A DNA stretch of 62,943 nt from UMGS363 sp051881815 (lineage in GTDB: Bacteria > Bacillota > Clostridia > Oscillospirales > Ruminococcaceae). Positions 25,885 through 35,157 of the stretch are shown here, piece by piece (position 1 is the stretch's first letter; every line of letters starts with the position of its first letter). The notes beneath the pieces are model-generated. The model ran no database searches. It was not told the DNA's origin and saw only the letters and a program-made list of their open reading frames with translations. Where the stretch lies: positions 1 to 62,943 of the forward strand of contig JBJEQP010000052.1 of assembly GCA_051881815.1 (NCBI GenBank). The letters run 5' to 3'. Made by a program: the position numbers and the translations under genes.

Positions 25885-26593
25885 AAGCGAGATCCTTTAT
25901 AACTTCCCCTGCAATGATAAGTCCTGCAACGGACGGGACAAATGCACAGCTGCCGGGAGTCTGCCGTTTTCCCGACGCTTCATCGGTAGGAAGGGGAGTG
26001 ATCGGCTGCTCCGTTGAATAGACGCATTTCAGGTGCTTCACACCTCTTTTTTTCAGTTCATAGCGCATTACTCTTGCAAGAGGGCAGACCGATGTTTTAT
26101 ATATGTCGGCAATCTCAAATTTTGTCGGGTCAAGCTTGTTTCCTGCGCCCATTGAGCATATTATCGGTGTTCCTGCCGCCTGCGCTTTCATAACAAGCTC
26201 TATCTTTCCCGTAACGGTATCTATTGCGTCTATCACATAGTCGTATTCGGAAAAGTCAAAGCTGTCGGCGGTTTCGGGGGTAAAAAATGTTCTGTAAGCG
26301 TTGAGCTTTATGTCGGGGTTTATATCAAGGATACGCTTTGCAGCGACATCGACCTTGTATTCGCCGACAGTCGAACGAAGCGCTATTATCTGTCGGTTGA
26401 GGTTCGTAAGGGCAACTGTGTCATTGTCGATCAAATCAAGTGCGCCCACTCCCGAACGTGCAAGCGCTTCAACAGCGAAGCCACCTACACCGCCTACACC
26501 GAAAACGGCAACTCTTGCATCGGCGAGCTTTTTCATTGCTTCTTCGCCGAAGATAAGCTCCGTTCTTGAATACCATTCAATATTTTCTGCCAT
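25874..26593 (-). CDS. tcdA: tRNA threonylcarbamoyladenosine dehydratase (ThiF/HesA family)
   Basis: A 239-residue E1-like ATPase that cyclises t6A37 in tRNA to ct6A. The nucleotide-binding loop is VAVFGVGGVGGFAVEALARSG, LIDNDTVALTNLNRQ is the typical Asp-Asn-Arg strand, and YVIDAIDTVTGKIEL and AGNKLDPTKF follow as in TcdA/CsdL. It begins 15 bp after a C39-peptidase gene and should be in one operon with it and the GH2 gene. The C-terminus (AFNA, stop) is encoded by the repeat at 25850-25884. Confidence 0.92.
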   Translation of the reverse strand: MAENIEWYSRTELIFGEEAMKKLADARVAVFGVGGVGGFAVEALARSGVGALDLIDNDTVALTNLNRQIIALRSTVGEYKVDVAAKRILDINPDIKLNAYRTFFTPETADSFDFSEYDYVIDAIDTVTGKIELVMKAQAAGTPIICSMGAGNKLDPTKFEIADIYKTSVCPLARVMRYELKKRGVKHLKCVYSTEQPITPLPTDEASGKRQTPGSCAFVPSVAGLIIAGEVIKDLAFNA

Positions 26594-26608
26594 AAAATTT
26601 CCTTTCGA

Positions 26609-27649
26609 TCATTCTTCATCCTCCCATGCTTCATTATCGGATGAAGAATCATCCGTTTCGCTGTCGGGAATATCCTCGTTTACGGCAGCGGTCTGTGTTT
26701 CTTCCGTTTCTTCGCTGTCTTTGGGGAGGATGACTATTGCCTGACTGTACATCTGTGCATAACGTGTTTCAAACTTGTTTATGTTGTAGTCGATAATGCC
26801 CTTCATCGGGTCGTTCAGCGTGACAAGATCGGCGCTCATATTAAAACCTGCAAGCACGAAGCAATGCTCGTTGAGATACCAGTCGAGCTTTTCGCCCGTT
26901 GCGTTGTCATACCAGCTTTCGTAGTATTCGGGCTCGATCATTCCGTCCGTTGCCCAGCAGATCACGGGGATCCCCTGTGCAAGATAATCGTACAGAACAT
27001 CGGGGCTTGAACCCGAGAGGTTGATAACATCATAACCGCCGCCGTGATCGTCAAGATACTTGTTTGCGGCTTTGACGATAGCGTTGGAGAAGCAGCCGTA
27101 GCCGCGTGAGAACGGGTCGCCTATAAAGTAATCGAAAAAGCTGTCCTTGTAAAGCAGATCGTCCTTGTACTGCGCATTTCCGCCCTTCGGAAGATAGTTC
27201 TGCGCAAGATCTACCTTGTCTGCGTCAAAGCCGAGATAGCGAAGGTATATCGTAAGTGCGGTTATCTCGCAGCCGACGGGAAGCTCGGGATTCTGCAGCA
27301 CCGATTCCATGTCGATATAGACCGAATTCTGATCGTAGTCCTTGCGCTTTCGGCTTGTGATGACAGTTCTGCTCGTTGACGTTTCAATGTTTTCATCCGT
27401 TTCCTCGGGAACGGTCGTAACCTCGGGCGCATCGGTCACATCTTCAATGTCGAAAACGTAGGAGGTTTCCTCGGCTGTTGTTTCGGGCGGTTCGGTTTCT
27501 GTTTCGCAGACCGCTGTCATTGCAGGTACCGACGGTGTTTCATCAATCTTTTTTGTGTTCCTTACAACGAGTATAACTGCAGAAACTATCGCTGCGGCAA
27601 TTAAAATACAAGCAGTTGCAGCTGCAAGCTTTATTATTATTTTATCCAA
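26609..27649 (-). CDS. membrane-anchored C39-like cysteine peptidase
   Basis: A 346-residue protein with one N-terminal membrane span (about 7-29) and a Thr/Glu/Pro-rich spacer to about residue 100, then a C39_2-type papain-like domain outside the cell. The catalytic Cys127 is in LPVGCEITALTIYLRYLGF, His262 is in EHCFVLAGF, and an Asn-Asp pair follows at about 279. A final acidic tail has many Glu, Ser and Asp. Substrate unknown. It starts 14 bp after the GH2 stop and precedes tcdA. Confidence 0.8.
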   Translation of the reverse strand: MDKIIIKLAAATACILIAAAIVSAVILVVRNTKKIDETPSVPAMTAVCETETEPPETTAEETSYVFDIEDVTDAPEVTTVPEETDENIETSTSRTVITSRKRKDYDQNSVYIDMESVLQNPELPVGCEITALTIYLRYLGFDADKVDLAQNYLPKGGNAQYKDDLLYKDSFFDYFIGDPFSRGYGCFSNAIVKAANKYLDDHGGGYDVINLSGSSPDVLYDYLAQGIPVICWATDGMIEPEYYESWYDNATGEKLDWYLNEHCFVLAGFNMSADLVTLNDPMKGIIDYNINKFETRYAQMYSQAIVILPKDSEETEETQTAAVNEDIPDSETDDSSSDNEAWEDEE

Positions 27650-27663
27650 AATTAAAACCTCTA

Positions 27664-30600
27664 TTAGTTAATGAATCTGAAGCTGTCGAAATTGAAGTCC
27701 GTTCCCGGCATGAATACAAAGCTGAGCTGTGTTTTGCCGCTTATCTTATCAATATCAAAGGTCTGTGCGCTGTAATTTTCGGAGTGTTTAAAGTTCACAA
27801 GCGCCGTTTTCTGTGTTCCGTTTGAGTTATAGCGTATCTGGATAGCGTTTATCTCGTTCGGAGTGCTGCCGACTATCTCAACCTTTGAAGCACCTTCGGA
27901 GAAATCAAGCTCGCCGAAGTCGATAACAACATTGTTTCCGATGTTTATAACCCTGCTGCCGCTGACTTCAAATTCATCGCCGTAAATATTCTCGTATGAA
28001 CCTGCGGAAATACAGCCGAACGGGTCATTTGCACCCGAAAAAGCAAATCCGCCGAAGATATTGTTGTCTTTGAATACAAAGTAAAGATCAACCGTGCCGC
28101 ATATCGGCTTTGTGAGTGTGAATTTATGCGGATAAGGCTTGTCCCAGCCGTTGTTGTGGGGGAACATCAGCGTTTCGATGTGCTCGCCGCCGTTGTCGGG
28201 GTCGCCTGCGTAAAGCTCAACGGGGATATCACGGTTGTTGCAGTTGCCTATATTAAGAGTGAGTGAGTCGGAGCCGTTTTTTCCGAATTCGACCGAGGCA
28301 AAGCCAACGGCAGTTCTGCTGCGGATGCCGCCTATCGCACCCTGTTCCATTATTGTGACAGGTTCGCTTGAATATTTGTAAATGCAGGCAGGAACATCGG
28401 TATACGGGTCGATAGAAGCCTGTCCGAGACCGCTTGCTTCAAACGGGAGATCGGAGATGACCTGCGGATATTCCGAGCCGTTGTTTCCGTAGATGCGGAG
28501 AGTGAATTTTCCGTCACCCTTTGCGGTAACACGGATCGTATCGCTGCTTACGACCTCCGCTTCGGCATAATTGATAGGTGCGCTGCTCTCGCTTACGACC
28601 TTGCAGCTTATATCGGAGAAGCTTGCATTTTCGGGGAATATCTTATACCGAACAAGCGCAGTTTTCTTGTTTTCGTCAAGCTTTGCGCTGTCAATACATT
28701 CGGCTTCGATCTTTCGCATCGGGATAAGCTTGCCGTTTACATTTTCATCGTGAGTGATCTGCGGAACAAGCTTTTCACAGCGGATGTCCGAGCTGCCCTT
28801 TACCGCAATTTTTACCTCTGCGCTTTCCAATCCGTTTGAGGTGACCTTAACCGTGATCTCGCCTTCGGTGTTGTCGGAGGAAACTATTGCAAGCAGCTTG
28901 CCGCTGAAAAGTCGGCGAGTATCGGTCTTGTACTGTTCATAGTCGGTCGAGTCGCCGTTGTCAAGTCCCATAAGCCTGCCGCTGCCGCTTACATCGACCT
29001 TGACATAGTTTCGTGCGTTTGCGGCAAAGATGCCGTTTTCGTCAACAGCGGATATCTCGATAAAGGCAAGGTCACGTCCGCCCGAAAGTATTTCCGTTCT
29101 GTCTGCGGAAAGCGTTATTGCAGCTGCATTGCCGAAGCTTCGCTGAATGTCCTCGGCGATAACATTTCCGTTTTCATCATAAGCAACTGCTTTAAGCTCG
29201 CCTTTTTCGTATGGAACGCTCCAAGCAAAATGGAGAACATCGCCGTGCTTATGGTCGATAGTCTGTTTGCCGAGCGATCTGCCGTTGAGGAAAAGCTCTG
29301 CATTGTCGGCAGTAGAATATGCGATAACGTCAATGATCTGACCGTCGTTGAAATCCCAGTAGGGGAGAAGGTGTATCATCGGCTTGTCCGACCAGACGGA
29401 CTGATAGAAATAGTATGCGTCCTTCGGGAAGCAGGCTGTGTCGGTCATTCCGAAGAAGCTGTTTTTGCTGCTGTAAGGCGTTGGTTCGCCTATGTAGTCG
29501 ATGCCCGTCCATACGAACTGACCTGCGCAGAACTTTCTGTCACGGTCTTCTATCCAGGCTCTTTCGGCAGGCTTTCCCCAAACAACGCAGCTGTTTGCGA
29601 GCGATGAGCATTGGTTGTCATCGTGGGTGAGAAGCGGCTTTGACGCAGGAAAATGATATATTCCTCGGCTGCGCACTTCGGACGAGGTCTCGCTGCCGTA
29701 GATAACGACATTCGGATATTTTTTGTGATGCTCGTCATAGCAGCGTTCGGTGTAGTTATAGCCCGAGTTGACGAGGAACTCTCCGACCTTCTGTGCGTTT
29801 TCCCATTCGATATAGTTTGAGCCGATAGTAACTTCGGCGTGCTTGTTCGGGTCAAATTCACGGACATAGCCTGCGAGCATCTGTGCGATCTCCAGACCGT
29901 GCTCCGATGCGTGAGTGTCGTAGATCTCGTTTCCGATGCTCCACATTATAACGCAGGGGTGGTTGCGGTCACGTTTTACCCAGCTTTCAACATCTGCGTG
30001 AGCGGTTTCCTTGAAGAAACGAGCGTTGTCGAATTCCGTCTTCGGCAGCTCCCACATATCGAAGCTCTCACAGTTGACGAGCAGACCTATCCTGTCGCAT
30101 ATTTCAAGCAGCTCTCTTGCAGGCATATTATGTGAAGTGCGTATCGCATTTGCGCCCATTTCCTTCATAAGCATAAGCTGACGTTCGATCGCACGGCGGT
30201 TTACAGCCGCACCGAGCGCACCCATATCGTGATGAAGGCAGACGCCTTTTATTTTTATGTTTCTACCATTGAGGAAGAAGCCGTTGTCGGGGTCAAACCT
30301 TATGCTGCGGAAGCCAAAGTCGGTTTCATAAGAATCGAGTATTTCTCCGTCCTTGATAAGGCTTGCTCGGAGAGTGTAAAAAACAGGTGAATCGATATCC
30401 CAGAGCTTATGATCTTTTACGTTAAAATCAGCGCAATCCGATTCGGCGGCGATGCTTCCGTCCATATCGTAAACGGTATATTTTATGCTGTCATAATCGC
30501 CGACAGCTTCGGTATCAACGTGAACAGCTCCGTTTTCCGTATTTGCGGTAACATAAACTCCGTTCCAAAGGATGTGTGTGTTGTTCGTTTCGGTGAGATA

Positions 30601-31017
30601 AACGCTGCGGTAGATGCCTGCGCCCGAATACCATCTTGAATTCGGCGATACGAAGCGTACCTGCACCATTACCGTATTTTCTCCGTCATTGAGCAGGTCG
30701 GTTATATCAAATGAAAATGACGAGTAGCCATAGTGCCAGTCACCGGCTTTTCTGCCGTTTACATAAACTGTGCTGTCTGTATAAACGCCGTCAAAATCAA
30801 TGCTGAACGACTTATCGCCCTTGACAATGTTAAAGCTTTTGCGGTACCAGCCTTCGCCGTTCTTGTATAGGTTGTTTGTATCGTAGATCAGCCAGTCGTG
30901 AGGTATCTCAACCGGCTTGAAGCTGCCGCAGTTTACAGCTTTGTCGTAGCCTGCTCCGTTTTCGAGAAGTGCAAATTCCCAGTTGTTGTCGAAGTTTGCC
31001 GATCTGTTCATATTCAT
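27664..31017 (-). CDS. GH2 beta-galactosidase / beta-glycosidase
   Basis: A 1117-residue family 2 glycoside hydrolase without a signal peptide, so it acts in the cytosol. The parts are: the jelly-roll sugar-binding domain (1-150), an immunoglobulin-like domain (150-245), the TIM barrel (245-560), and additional beta domains to the C-terminus, including a DUF4982-like strand-rich part and a possible carbohydrate-binding module at about 970-1117. The acid/base is Glu364 in MWSIGNEIYD and the nucleophile Glu443 in IYGSETSSE. GH2 enzymes of this architecture are usually beta-galactosidases, and the exact sugar is not certain. First gene of an operon with the C39 peptidase and tcdA. Confidence 0.9.
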   Translation of the reverse strand: MNMNRSANFDNNWEFALLENGAGYDKAVNCGSFKPVEIPHDWLIYDTNNLYKNGEGWYRKSFNIVKGDKSFSIDFDGVYTDSTVYVNGRKAGDWHYGYSSFSFDITDLLNDGENTVMVQVRFVSPNSRWYSGAGIYRSVYLTETNNTHILWNGVYVTANTENGAVHVDTEAVGDYDSIKYTVYDMDGSIAAESDCADFNVKDHKLWDIDSPVFYTLRASLIKDGEILDSYETDFGFRSIRFDPDNGFFLNGRNIKIKGVCLHHDMGALGAAVNRRAIERQLMLMKEMGANAIRTSHNMPARELLEICDRIGLLVNCESFDMWELPKTEFDNARFFKETAHADVESWVKRDRNHPCVIMWSIGNEIYDTHASEHGLEIAQMLAGYVREFDPNKHAEVTIGSNYIEWENAQKVGEFLVNSGYNYTERCYDEHHKKYPNVVIYGSETSSEVRSRGIYHFPASKPLLTHDDNQCSSLANSCVVWGKPAERAWIEDRDRKFCAGQFVWTGIDYIGEPTPYSSKNSFFGMTDTACFPKDAYYFYQSVWSDKPMIHLLPYWDFNDGQIIDVIAYSTADNAELFLNGRSLGKQTIDHKHGDVLHFAWSVPYEKGELKAVAYDENGNVIAEDIQRSFGNAAAITLSADRTEILSGGRDLAFIEISAVDENGIFAANARNYVKVDVSGSGRLMGLDNGDSTDYEQYKTDTRRLFSGKLLAIVSSDNTEGEITVKVTSNGLESAEVKIAVKGSSDIRCEKLVPQITHDENVNGKLIPMRKIEAECIDSAKLDENKKTALVRYKIFPENASFSDISCKVVSESSAPINYAEAEVVSSDTIRVTAKGDGKFTLRIYGNNGSEYPQVISDLPFEASGLGQASIDPYTDVPACIYKYSSEPVTIMEQGAIGGIRSRTAVGFASVEFGKNGSDSLTLNIGNCNNRDIPVELYAGDPDNGGEHIETLMFPHNNGWDKPYPHKFTLTKPICGTVDLYFVFKDNNIFGGFAFSGANDPFGCISAGSYENIYGDEFEVSGSRVINIGNNVVIDFGELDFSEGASKVEIVGSTPNEINAIQIRYNSNGTQKTALVNFKHSENYSAQTFDIDKISGKTQLSFVFMPGTDFNFDSFRFIN

Positions 31018-31190
31018 AGTGATTTCCTTCCGTTAAAGACATATATATTATAATTATAATACATTTTTGGTTTGTATAAATGTATTTTTTGTTAAAAATG
31101 ACAACTTTTAAATAAAGTAACTGCTATTGACAAATTTTTACAAGTGAATTGGGGTAAAATAACAAAAAGAAAATCAAGGAGGAAAAAATC

Positions 31191-31502
31191 ATGCCTGTTA
31201 AAATCGAAACAGATGAGGAAGAAAAAAAGCTGACCGCTCATATAATCGGTGATATTGATCACCACAGCGCCGCAGAGATACGGGAGGAGATCGATCTTGA
31301 AGCGGAACGGCTTCGCCCCGAGATAATGATACTTGATTTTTCCGATGTTACGTTTATGGACAGCTCGGGAATAGGTCTTGTTATGGGCAGATACAAGGCG
31401 GCGAAGGCATACGGCGGAAAGATAATCGTTTCGGGCGCTTCGTCCCAGATAAAAAAAGTAATGAAGCTTGCAGGTCTTGAACGGCTTGCTTCGATAGAAT
31501 GA
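31191..31502 (+). CDS. spoIIAA: anti-sigma F factor antagonist
   Basis: A 103-residue STAS-domain protein. When its serine in MDSSGIGLVMGRYKAA (the second Ser of DSSG) is unphosphorylated it binds SpoIIAB and frees sigma F in the forespore. It is the first gene of a complete spoIIA operon, behind AAGGAGGAA. A GTGAATTG sequence at about 31143 resembles a sigma-H -10 element, but no good -35 was found. Confidence 0.95.
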   Translation: MPVKIETDEEEKKLTAHIIGDIDHHSAAEIREEIDLEAERLRPEIMILDFSDVTFMDSSGIGLVMGRYKAAKAYGGKIIVSGASSQIKKVMKLAGLERLASIE

Positions 31503-31515
31503 GAGGAACAGAAAA

Positions 31516-31959
31516 ATGTCAGTTGTAAATGAACTTAAATTATCTTTCCCGTCAAAAAGCTGCAATGAGAGGATAGCGAGAATGTGTATTGCCGCATTCA
31601 TATCGGATGCGGATCCGACGATCGGTGAACTCACCGAGATAAAGACAGCCGTTTCCGAAGCTGTCACGAACAGCATCGTTCACGGCTACAGAGGTATGCT
31701 CGGCACGGTCAATATACACGCCCGTTTTCTGGATAACGGCTTGCTCACGGTAAAGATCTCGGACAAGGGCTGCGGCATACCCGATGTTGAAAAGGCGATG
31801 GAACCGCTTTATACCTCCGTCCCCGAGGAAGAACGCTCGGGGCTTGGCTTTTCGGTAATGGAAAGCTTCACGGACAAGCTTAAAGTCAGGAGCGCTGTCG
31901 GTAAGGGAACAACCGTAACTCTTCAGCGCAGGATCGGTGTACATAATGATGAAGAATAA
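31516..31959 (+). CDS. spoIIAB: anti-sigma F factor, serine kinase
   Basis: A 147-residue GHKL ATPase that holds sigma F and phosphorylates SpoIIAA. The N box is EIKTAVSEAVTNSIVHGYRG, the G1 box DKGCGIPD, and the G2 region ERSGLGFSVMESFTD. It begins 13 bp after spoIIAA. Length and motifs are as in the family. Confidence 0.96.
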   Translation: MSVVNELKLSFPSKSCNERIARMCIAAFISDADPTIGELTEIKTAVSEAVTNSIVHGYRGMLGTVNIHARFLDNGLLTVKISDKGCGIPDVEKAMEPLYTSVPEEERSGLGFSVMESFTDKLKVRSAVGKGTTVTLQRRIGVHNDEE

Positions 31960-31985
31960 CAGTCTATTTATTCAAAGGAAGAAAT

Positions 31986-32651
31986 ATGAACTCAACCGAG
32001 ACCGATAAGTTTACAGAAGAAAACCTCGGACTGGTGCGGCTGTGCGCAAACCGATTCCGAGGAAAAGGAATAGAATATGACGATCTGTACAGCACAGGCT
32101 GTATAGGTCTTATCAAGGCGGTGAACGGCTTTGACAGCAGCAGGGGAGTGAAATTCTCGACCTATGCCGTTCCCGTTATACTCGGCGAGATAAAGCGGCT
32201 TTTCCGTGACGGCGGAACGGTCAAGGTCAGCCGCAGCGTAAAAGAGCTTTCGCTGAAAATAACACGGATAAAGGAAGATTTCGGACAGAAATACGGCAGA
32301 GAGCCGCAGATATCCGAGCTTGCCGAGCTCACGGGCGAAAGCGAGGAAAACATTGTTGAAGCCGTCTGCGCTGCCCGTCCTGTGCTGTCGCTCACGGCTG
32401 ACGATGATGAATCGGATGGAGGTCAGCTCGACATTGCCGTTGATGCGTATGACGAGGAAATGGCAGAAACTCTGTCACTCCATGCCGCACTTCGGACGCT
32501 TCCCGAAAAAGATCAGCTTCTCATATATTACCGCTATTATAAAGACCTCACCCAGACGCAGACCGCCGAAAAACTCGGAATGACGCAGGTACAGGTGTCA
32601 CGCCGTGAAAAAAAGCTGCTCCTTTCACTTCGGAGCTTCCTTGAAGGATAG
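31986..32651 (+). CDS. sigF: RNA polymerase sigma-F factor
   Basis: A 221-residue sigma-70 family factor (spoIIAC), the first forespore-specific sigma. Region 2 is YDDLYSTGCIGLIKAVNGFDSSRGVKFSTYA, region 3 EIKRLFRDGG onwards, and region 4 ends with TQTAEKLGMTQVQVSRREKKLL. With spoIIAA and spoIIAB it shows that the organism has, or recently had, a sporulation programme. It is convergent with the next gene with only 4 bp between the stops, and an AAGGATA/TATCCCTT hairpin spans that point. Confidence 0.96.
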   Translation: MNSTETDKFTEENLGLVRLCANRFRGKGIEYDDLYSTGCIGLIKAVNGFDSSRGVKFSTYAVPVILGEIKRLFRDGGTVKVSRSVKELSLKITRIKEDFGQKYGREPQISELAELTGESEENIVEAVCAARPVLSLTADDDESDGGQLDIAVDAYDEEMAETLSLHAALRTLPEKDQLLIYYRYYKDLTQTQTAEKLGMTQVQVSRREKKLLLSLRSFLEG

Positions 32652-32655
32652 GTTT

Positions 32656-33243
32656 TTATCCCTTTGCCGTACAAAGCAGGACTTCTCCGTTTGATATTTT
32701 CAGCATGATGCTGTTGCTGTTTTCGTAAATTTCCATGCTGCAGCTTTTTGAACAGGCGGCAAGCTGTTCCGCACGGACGATGAGGACTTCGTCTTCTTTG
32801 AGAGTGCGTTTTACAGCGCTTCCGCAAAGCTGTGCAAAGACTGTTCCCGAGCCTGCGATCTCGTACAGCTCAAAACGGTTTTCACCGAAGGTCTTTGATA
32901 TGTACAGCGTGAGCTTTGAACCTCCCGAAGACGCAAGAAAAGCCTTCCGTGCAAGCAGCAAGGGGCACTCCTGCGAGATCTCGATAGGATATATCGTGCA
33001 GGGAGAATGATCGGGTATGAGAGTTATCTCTGCATTGTCAGCGCAGGATGTGTATTTGCGTGAAAAAAGCCTGTCCTCGGAAAGACCGTTTTTCAGTGCT
33101 TCGATAATGTTGTCGGCAGAGTTTATTTCACATATATTCTGTGAAATCCAGCCGTCCGAGCCTGCTTTGACGCTCAGAAGCTCATTTTTATTAAGACAGA
33201 TCGTGAGGATCGGAGAATGTTCTCCTTCAATAATATAATTCAT
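32656..33243 (-). CDS. AIM24-like (TIGR00266-type) protein
   Basis: A 195-residue beta-rich protein. The YIIEGEHSPILTICLNKNELLSVKAGS start and the GSGTVFAQLCGSAVKRTLKEDEVLIV segment match the AIM24/DUF124 beta-helix family of unknown function (mitochondrial biogenesis AIM24 is a distant relative). There is no signal peptide or membrane span. It is monocistronic and convergent with sigF. Role unknown. Confidence 0.65.
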   Translation of the reverse strand: MNYIIEGEHSPILTICLNKNELLSVKAGSDGWISQNICEINSADNIIEALKNGLSEDRLFSRKYTSCADNAEITLIPDHSPCTIYPIEISQECPLLLARKAFLASSGGSKLTLYISKTFGENRFELYEIAGSGTVFAQLCGSAVKRTLKEDEVLIVRAEQLAACSKSCSMEIYENSNSIMLKISNGEVLLCTAKG

Positions 33244-33408
33244 AGCCGGGAGTTCCTTTTTTTGATAACAAATGCAATATTATCGTTCCAAATTCCGTTG
33301 AAAAGATAATATAGCTTTAGTATACATTTTTTTAATTCATATTTCAATACAAAATTAAAACAAATTTGACATTTTTTTGTGTAAATATCCATAATTGTTT
33401 GGAAAACA

Positions 33409-33437
33409 TTGATTTTTTCGGCGGAAAGTAGTATCAT
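33409..33437 (+). promoter_or_regulatory. promoter of the SCP2-domain gene
   Basis: TTGATT (33409-33414) and TATCAT (33432-33437) are spaced by 17 bp. The leader is about 85 nt long and AT-rich. Confidence 0.55.
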
Positions 33438-33529
33438 AAAAACATCATAAATTTTACATGAGAGTTTTTGATAGTCAGATGACGAAAGCTTTCAAAATTT
33501 TTTATTTTATTTGGAAAGGATAAATTATC

Positions 33530-33943
33530 ATGACATACGAACAGATCGTTGCAAAGGCAAAGGAGATCATGGCTACAAAGTCTGCCGAGGGATTCAAGGA
33601 GCATGTTGCTGCAGAAATACATATCACAGGTGAGGGCGAAGGCGCTTACTATATTGAAGTATTGGACGAAAAGATCTACGTTGAACCTTATGAGTACTAC
33701 GACAGAGATTTCATTCTTACTGCTTCCGCAGTAGACCTCCTCGGAATCGTTGAAGGTACTCTTGACGCTGTTGCAGCTTATACAACAGGCAAGATCAAGA
33801 TCGAAGGAAACCTTGACAAGGCTCTCGCATTCCAGAAGGTTTGCAAGACAACAAAGAAAGCTGAAAAGGCAGCAGCACCGAAGGCATCTGCTCCAAAGAC
33901 AGCTTCAAAGCCTGCTGTTGGCAAAAAGGCAAAGAAGAAGTAA
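33530..33943 (+). CDS. SCP2 sterol-binding-domain protein with basic tail
   Basis: A 137-residue protein. Residues 1-105 form a single SCP2-type lipid-binding domain (IHITGEGEGAYYIEVLDEKIYVEPYEYYD, then ILTASAVDLLGIVEGTLDAVAAYTTGKIKIEGN). The last 32 residues are a Lys/Ala/Pro repeat (KKAEKAAAPKASAPKTASKP) like the tails of histone H1-like proteins. Codon use is that of a highly expressed gene (AAG, GGC, CTC, ATC). Lone SCP2 proteins are common in Clostridia, and their ligand is unknown. Monocistronic with its own terminator. Confidence 0.85.
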   Translation: MTYEQIVAKAKEIMATKSAEGFKEHVAAEIHITGEGEGAYYIEVLDEKIYVEPYEYYDRDFILTASAVDLLGIVEGTLDAVAAYTTGKIKIEGNLDKALAFQKVCKTTKKAEKAAAPKASAPKTASKPAVGKKAKKK

Positions 33944-33963
33944 GCTTTTGAAAAAAGTATTAC

Positions 33964-33997
33964 AAGCAGTTCCGTAAAGTTTTTTACGGAACTGCTT
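33964..33997 (+). terminator. terminator of the SCP2-domain gene
   Basis: AAGCAGTTCCGTAAA pairs with TTTACGGAACTGCTT around a 4-base loop, and TTCATTTTTT follows. Confidence 0.9.
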
Positions 33998-34157
33998 TTC
34001 ATTTTTTATATACTTTATGTTTTTAAAATCGACATAAAGTTATGGTATCATCTGAATATGAAAAAAACGCTGATCTTCCTGTTTTTTATGTCTGGGGACA
34101 GAAACATATTCATACTGATCGGCGTATCCAAAAACAATTTGAAAGGACGATCAAAAA

Positions 34158-34580
34158 ATGGCAGAGAAAAAAGGCTTTATCCATGAATTCAAAGAGTTTA
34201 TCAGCAGAGGAAACGTTGTTGATCTTGCTGTCGGCGTTATCGTCGGCGGAGCTTTCACTTCCATCGTGAATTCGCTTGTAGGCGATATCTTTACTCCGAT
34301 CATTGGCATGATCCTCGCAGGCGTTAACTTCAACAATCTCGGAGTAACTATTCCCTGGGGCAATCATCCTTATATAAACATCGGTGCATTCGTTCAGTCG
34401 GTCGTTTCGTTCCTGCTTACAGCATTCTGCATTTTCCTTATTGTAAAGTTTATCAATGCTTTCAAGAAAAAGGAAGCTGAAAAGCCTGCAGAACCGCCCA
34501 AGGAGCCGGAGCCGACAAAGGAAGAGCTGCTTCTTACCGAGATCCGCGATCTGCTCAAGGCTCAGCAGGATAAGGAGTAA
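34158..34580 (+). CDS. mscL: large-conductance mechanosensitive channel
   Basis: A 140-residue pentameric channel that opens under hypo-osmotic membrane tension. The N-terminal helix and TM1 are FIHEFKEFISRGNVVDLAVGVIVGGAF, with the pore-lining Gly/Ala pattern, then IVNSLVGDIFTPIIGMI. TM2 is at about 75-100 and the cytosolic helix ends the protein. Length is as usual. The next gene starts 2 bp after its stop and is probably cotranscribed. Confidence 0.97.
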   Translation: MAEKKGFIHEFKEFISRGNVVDLAVGVIVGGAFTSIVNSLVGDIFTPIIGMILAGVNFNNLGVTIPWGNHPYINIGAFVQSVVSFLLTAFCIFLIVKFINAFKKKEAEKPAEPPKEPEPTKEELLLTEIRDLLKAQQDKE

Positions 34581-34582
34581 TT

Positions 34583-34996
34583 ATGGCAGAGAAAAACAAA
34601 GCTCTTCTGATCGAGGTCATCGGTCAGGACGCTGTTATCGAGGGCATTGACTTCGATTTTGAGGCAACTACATATCTCAACGTTTTTGGCGGAACTACAC
34701 TCACCGTAACGGATGCGGAGCGTCTTGCTGCGAATTCGTTCAAGTTTGCAAACTGCGTTGTCACAGCCTGCACTGATGAAAAGATAGTCCGTCAGTGCGA
34801 CGAAAATGTGCTTGCATCCATACTCATCAATCCCGACGATGATTCCAAGATCATCCGCGGCAAGGCTCTTGTTTACCGAAAAAGGGCAGGGGATAATATG
34901 GGTTACGAGCTTTTCACGGACGATGAAGTCACCGAGCTTATTGACCTTTGCGATAAAATGGTGCAGGATTTTATTAAAGAAACTGAAAATGTGTAA
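34583..34996 (+). CDS. unknown protein cotranscribed with mscL
   Basis: A 137-residue acidic soluble protein starting 2 bp after mscL. It begins EKNKALLIEVIGQDAVIEGIDFDFEAT, has no membrane span, signal or recognised motif, and appears alpha/beta. Translation is likely coupled to mscL, since its AAGGAG-type site (aaggagtaattatgg) overlaps the mscL stop. Confidence 0.6.
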   Translation: MAEKNKALLIEVIGQDAVIEGIDFDFEATTYLNVFGGTTLTVTDAERLAANSFKFANCVVTACTDEKIVRQCDENVLASILINPDDDSKIIRGKALVYRKRAGDNMGYELFTDDEVTELIDLCDKMVQDFIKETENV

Positions 34997-35084
34997 TACT
35001 CAAGGAGGAGACATTTTTTTGTTTCCTCTTTTTGTTTTTTTACATTTAAATGCAAAATATCACATAAAAATCACACAAAAGGTC

Positions 35085-35113
35085 TTGACTTGAATGACGG
35101 AATATTGTATAAT
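35085..35113 (+). promoter_or_regulatory. promoter of pckA
   Basis: TTGACT (35085-35090) and TATAAT (35108-35113) are spaced by 17 bp. The start near 35120 gives a leader of about 230 nt containing a small hairpin (AATAAGTGCAG with CTGCTCTTATT, 35126-35154) and then repeat family A copy 2. Confidence 0.85.
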
Positions 35114-35157
35114 GTATCATGGAATAATAAGTGCAGTTTTTTACTGCTCTTATTAAA

